7,648 bases of DNA from Acidimicrobiia bacterium. Its GTDB lineage: Bacteria; Actinomycetota; Acidimicrobiia; Acidimicrobiales; Acidimicrobilacustridaceae. Where the stretch lies: the NCBI GenBank assembly GCA_018882825.1, contig VERC01000110.1:1-7648 (forward strand). The letters run 5' to 3'. A program made the translations under genes and the position numbers. A model generated the notes under the pieces. The model did not search any database. It had not been told where the DNA came from and saw only the letters and a list, made by a program, of their open reading frames with translations. Below are positions 5,284 to 7,648 of this stretch, piece by piece; the stretch's first letter is position 1; every line of letters begins with the position of its first letter.

Positions 5284-6144
5284 ATGGCCTACCCGACCGA
5301 CATCCCCATCATCGAGACCTTCGTCGGCATGCCCAGCCGGAACCGCAAGGAGATGTACAAGTTCCTTGCGCCCCACCTGCGCGACCAGGAGTCGAAGGAC
5401 TTCCGCTTCCCGGCCCAGTACATGTTCAAGGACGTGCCCCCCGACACCGATGAGGGCGTCGATCCCGTGGCGCTGTTGGTCGACAACCTCGATCGCTTCA
5501 ACATCGAGACGGCCATGCTCGGCTACAACCCCGACAATCCCGACTGCCTGCGGGCCCTGACCGAGCACCCCCGGCGATTCATCACCTGTCTCGAGTTCGA
5601 CCCCACCGACGTCATGCCGGGGATCGAGCGCATCCGCCGGGTGCACGCCGAGGTCGGCCTCAAGGCGATCAGCACGTTCCCCGCCGGGTACCGCACGCCG
5701 ATCGACGATCCGAAGATGTACCCGTTCTACGCGCTGGCCTGCGAACTCGACCTTCCGCTGTTCTGCTGTGTCGGCATCCCCGGGCCGCGCGTGCCCTTCG
5801 CTCCGCAGCACGTCGAACTGGTCGATCGGGTCATGTACGACTTCCCCGATCTCACCTTCGTCATGCGCCACGGTGCCGAACCGTGGACGGAGTTGGCCAT
5901 GAAGCTCATGCTCAAGTGGCCGAACCTCCACTACTCGACCTCGGCGTTCGCCCCGAAGCACTACCCGAAGGCGATCATCGACTACGCGAACTCGCGTGGC
6001 GCCGACAAGGTGATGTACGCCGGCTACTTCCCTGCCGGCCTCAGCTATGACCGGATCTTCACCGACATGGCCGATGTGCCGTTCAAGCCCGAGGTGTGGC
6101 CCAAGTTCCTCCGCGAGAACGCGAAGCGGGTGCTCAAGCTCTGA
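5284..6144 (+). CDS. Amidohydrolase-2-fold protein with degenerate metal site
   Basis: The 286-residue protein follows the TIM-barrel pattern of the amidohydrolase-2 family (ACMSD and gamma-resorcylate decarboxylase relatives). It has an N-terminal strand ending in IIETFVG, LEFDPTD near 103-109, AEVGLKAIS, a strand LPLFCCVG at 157-164, FVMRHGAEPW at 192-201, the PNLHYSTS segment, and KVMYAGYFPAG at 242-252. By eye the usual ligands are mostly gone: the HxH pair aligns with Phe13 and Gly15, the third His with Cys162, and the Asp of the SDYP motif with the Ala246-Gly247 pair. Only His196 is kept. It may be a metal-independent or non-catalytic member, or use other residues. Actinobacterial catabolic clusters often carry such proteins beside CoA-transferases and acyl-CoA dehydrogenases, so a role with these neighbours is likely. 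The fold is fairly certain; the reaction is unknown. Confidence 0.82.
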   Translation: MAYPTDIPIIETFVGMPSRNRKEMYKFLAPHLRDQESKDFRFPAQYMFKDVPPDTDEGVDPVALLVDNLDRFNIETAMLGYNPDNPDCLRALTEHPRRFITCLEFDPTDVMPGIERIRRVHAEVGLKAISTFPAGYRTPIDDPKMYPFYALACELDLPLFCCVGIPGPRVPFAPQHVELVDRVMYDFPDLTFVMRHGAEPWTELAMKLMLKWPNLHYSTSAFAPKHYPKAIIDYANSRGADKVMYAGYFPAGLSYDRIFTDMADVPFKPEVWPKFLRENAKRVLKL

Positions 6145-6159
6145 GACTCAGGCCTTGAG
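6133..6159. terminator. Symmetric hairpin over two convergent stop codons
   Basis: CTCAAG (6133-6138) pairs with CTTGAG (6154-6159). After a C-C mismatch and a T-G wobble, CTGA (6141-6144) pairs with TCAG (6148-6151) around a GAC loop. All pairs share one centre at 6146. The outer arms encode Leu-Lys near the ends of both convergent proteins, and the inner arms are the two TGA stops. Transcripts from either strand can fold the same way, so it may act as a bidirectional terminator or 3'-end protector. There is no T-run, so classic intrinsic termination is uncertain. Confidence 0.45.
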
Positions 6160-7380
6160 GATGTCCTTCCACGGGAGATCCTTGTCGGGCTGGATGTCGC
6201 GGGGCAGCCCCAACGCCCGCTCGGCGATCATGTTGCGGTGCACCTCGTTGGTGCCGCCGCCGATGCGCGAGCCGAACTGACCCATGTGGTTGGTCTGCCA
6301 GAAGCCCTTCTGCGGCGCGTCGACCTTGTCGAGCATCCCGTCGGCGCCCTCGATCTCGAGCGCCAGGTCGTAGCGTCGCTCCGCGGCACCGACCATGTAG
6401 TTCTTCATGACCGATGGGTCGGGCGGATTGCCCCGACCGTTGAGGATGAACGACTGCATGCGCAGACCGAGCAACTGCAACATCCGTTCGCGGGCATAGG
6501 CATCGGCCAGTCCCTGACGGATCACCGGGTCGCTCGTGCGCCCGTAGCGACGGGCGAGGTCGAGCACTCCGCTGAAGCCGTTCGAGCCACCGGCACCGGA
6601 GCCGATCATGCCGGCCTCACTGCTCAGCACCGTGCGGGTGACGGCCCACCCTTCGTTGATCCCGCCCACCACGTTCTCCACCGGGATGACGACGTCGTTG
6701 AAGAACACCTCGTTGAAGTGCGCCTGCCCCGTGGCCTGCACCAGCGGTCGCACCTCGACGCCGGGCGTGTGCATGTCGAGGAGGAAGAACGTGATGCCCT
6801 TGTGCTTCGGTGCATCCGGATCGGTGCGGGCGACGAGGATGCCCCAGTCGGCGAACTGGGCCTGTGTGTTCCACACCTTCTGACCGTTCACGATGAACGA
6901 GTCTCCGTCGCGCACGGCACGGGTCGACAACGCGGCGAGATCGGAACCGGCTCCGGGTTCGGAGAACAACTGACACCAGTTGACGCTGCCGTCGAGCAGA
7001 CCGGGAAGGAATCGAGCCTGCTGCTCCGGGGTGCCGTGCCGCATGATCGGTGGACCGACCAGTGACTGCACTGCGCCGATGAACCCGTTGGTGACGTCGT
7101 AGCGCGACGCCTCCTGGCCGAAGATCACGGCGACGGCGGCCGAATCACCGCGCCCCCCGAACTCGGTGGGCCAGGTGATGCCCGCCCACCCGTTGTCGAA
7201 CAACACCTTCTGCCAGGCGCGGCATCGTTCCATGTAGGCGCGGGCAGCATCCTCGGTGTCGTCGGCCGGTCCCCGGGACCAGTCGGCCTCGGTGCCCGTC
7301 TTCACGGTGGCGTTGGCGTCGAGGAAGGCACGGATCTCGGCCCGCAGCGCGGACTCCTCGGGAGATTCATCGAAGTTCAC
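6148..7380 (-). CDS. Acyl-CoA dehydrogenase (FadE type)
   Basis: This 410-residue protein is a flavoenzyme that forms a double bond between C2 and C3 of an acyl-CoA and passes electrons to ETF. The N-terminal helical domain includes GWAGITWPTEFGGRG at 64-78. The FAD/substrate motif QLFSEPGAGSDLA is at 137-149, followed by the WNTQAQ stretch at 170-175. The C-terminal helical domain has ARRYGRTSDPVIRQGLA and ends in a GGGTNEV...ERALGLPRD block at 374-395. The common catalytic Glu of the YEGT motif is replaced by Gly375, as in many actinobacterial FadE proteins of steroid or side-chain breakdown, which often work as two-subunit enzymes; no partner subunit is in the window. It begins with GTG and has no Shine-Dalgarno sequence, consistent with the -10-like box just upstream. 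Its stop lies 3 bases from that of the convergent amidohydrolase-like gene. Confidence 0.93.
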   Translation of the reverse strand: MNFDESPEESALRAEIRAFLDANATVKTGTEADWSRGPADDTEDAARAYMERCRAWQKVLFDNGWAGITWPTEFGGRGDSAAVAVIFGQEASRYDVTNGFIGAVQSLVGPPIMRHGTPEQQARFLPGLLDGSVNWCQLFSEPGAGSDLAALSTRAVRDGDSFIVNGQKVWNTQAQFADWGILVARTDPDAPKHKGITFFLLDMHTPGVEVRPLVQATGQAHFNEVFFNDVVIPVENVVGGINEGWAVTRTVLSSEAGMIGSGAGGSNGFSGVLDLARRYGRTSDPVIRQGLADAYARERMLQLLGLRMQSFILNGRGNPPDPSVMKNYMVGAAERRYDLALEIEGADGMLDKVDAPQKGFWQTNHMGQFGSRIGGGTNEVHRNMIAERALGLPRDIQPDKDLPWKDILKA

Positions 7381-7388
7381 GCCGGTCG

Positions 7389-7394
7389 ACCCTA
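7389..7394 (-). promoter_or_regulatory. Candidate -10 box for the acyl-CoA dehydrogenase
   Basis: On the minus strand TAGGGT ends 8 bases before the GTG start at 7380. This fits the TANNNT -10 pattern of a leaderless transcript, and no Shine-Dalgarno sequence is present. The -35 region would overlap that of the divergent lipoprotein gene. No strong -35 hexamer is visible. Confidence 0.5.
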
Positions 7395-7427
7395 GTGGCG
7401 CCCCGCCCGATCCCCGAACGGCTCCCT

Positions 7428-7436
7428 GCCTAGGCT
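7428..7436 (+). promoter_or_regulatory. Candidate -10 box for the lipoprotein gene, inside a palindrome
   Basis: TAGGCT (7431-7436) ends 7 bases before the ATG at 7444 and fits the TANNNT pattern of a leaderless gene. It overlaps the perfect 8-base palindrome GCCTAGGC (7428-7435), which could be part of an operator. No separate ribosome binding site or clear -35 element is seen. Confidence 0.5.
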
Positions 7437-7443
7437 CGGGCGG

Positions 7444-7648
7444 ATGTCGCAGATGCGCAGGTCGGACCGATCCACCCGGCGGCCCCGGTCGGCGGGCGCC
7501 GTAGGGTTCCTCACCCTGGCGCTCGGCCTCGGCCTGGCCGCCTGCGGCGGAGGTTCCTCCTCGACCGTCACCGCACCGACGACCACCGTGCCCGACGACG
7601 TCGTGGTTGCCACCGACCCGAACGTGCCGATCGTGGTGGAGGTAGGCC
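7444..7648 (+). CDS. Secreted lipoprotein, N-terminal part only
   Basis: An ATG opens a frame that stays open for 68 codons to the window edge. The first 34 residues form a lipoprotein signal: a basic n-region with several Arg, a hydrophobic stretch (AVGFLTLALGLGL), and the lipobox L31-A32-A33-C34. Lipidation and cleavage should occur at Cys34, leaving the protein anchored on the outer face of the membrane. After it comes a Gly/Ser/Thr/Pro-rich linker (GGGSSSTVTAPTTTVP), and then a more structured region begins (PIVVEVG). The functional domain lies outside the window, so I cannot assign a family. It could be a substrate-binding or peptidase-type lipoprotein. It is read divergently from the acyl-CoA dehydrogenase and has its own promoter-like box. 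Confidence 0.8.
   Translation, partial: MSQMRRSDRSTRRPRSAGAVGFLTLALGLGLAACGGGSSSTVTAPTTTVPDDVVVATDPNVPIVVEVG

Noticed and set aside
7444..7545. Twin-arginine signal in the lipoprotein (paired Arg at 5-6 and 12-13)
   Set aside because: Neither pair is followed by the hydrophobic residues of the Tat consensus; the region fits an ordinary Sec lipoprotein signal.
1..7648. tRNA, rRNA, CRISPR array, insertion sequence, phage or toxin-antitoxin genes
   Set aside because: I saw no tandem repeats with spacers, no transposase motifs, no terminal inverted repeats around any gene block and no structured RNA gene; coding density leaves little room for them.

Overview
The window is GC-rich (roughly two thirds G+C by eye), and almost every codon of the real genes ends in G or C. 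Genes are packed tightly, several starts lie directly after a TANNNT-like -10 box with no Shine-Dalgarno sequence, and the gene content (family III CoA-transferase, FadE-type acyl-CoA dehydrogenase, small [3Fe-4S]-type ferredoxin with its reductase, YhhN lysoplasmalogenase, Thr/Pro-rich lipoprotein) points to an actinobacterium. The Acidimicrobiia or a mycobacterium-like lineage would fit, but this is inference, not a database match.

Minus-strand block, 2544 to 1: small ferredoxin, BphA4/putidaredoxin-reductase-like FAD reductase, YfcD-like Nudix hydrolase, and a YhhN/TMEM86-family lysoplasmalogenase cut by the left edge. The last two junctions are 4-base GTGA overlaps, so this looks like one translationally coupled operon that joins an electron-transfer pair to an ether-lipid enzyme.

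Plus-strand block, 2684 to 6144: family III CoA-transferase, a flippase-like (LPG-synthase-TM/UPF0104) membrane protein that appears to start at a CTG overlapping the previous stop, an unrecognised 70-residue protein with a strong ribosome binding site and a potentially structured leader, and an amidohydrolase-2-fold protein in which most of the usual metal ligands are replaced. A convergent acyl-CoA dehydrogenase (7380 to 6148) ends 3 bases from the amidohydrolase-like gene, and a symmetric hairpin covers both stop codons.

Right edge: a 63-base divergent region with two back-to-back leaderless-type promoters separates the acyl-CoA dehydrogenase from a lipoprotein gene that runs off the window. 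CoA activation, acyl-CoA dehydrogenation and an amidohydrolase-fold partner, next to a ferredoxin/reductase pair, suggest catabolism of a hydrophobic acid (steroid, terpenoid or aromatic). The substrate cannot be read from the sequence. No tRNA, rRNA, CRISPR array, insertion sequence or phage gene was seen, and no gene-free stretch exceeds about 140 bases.
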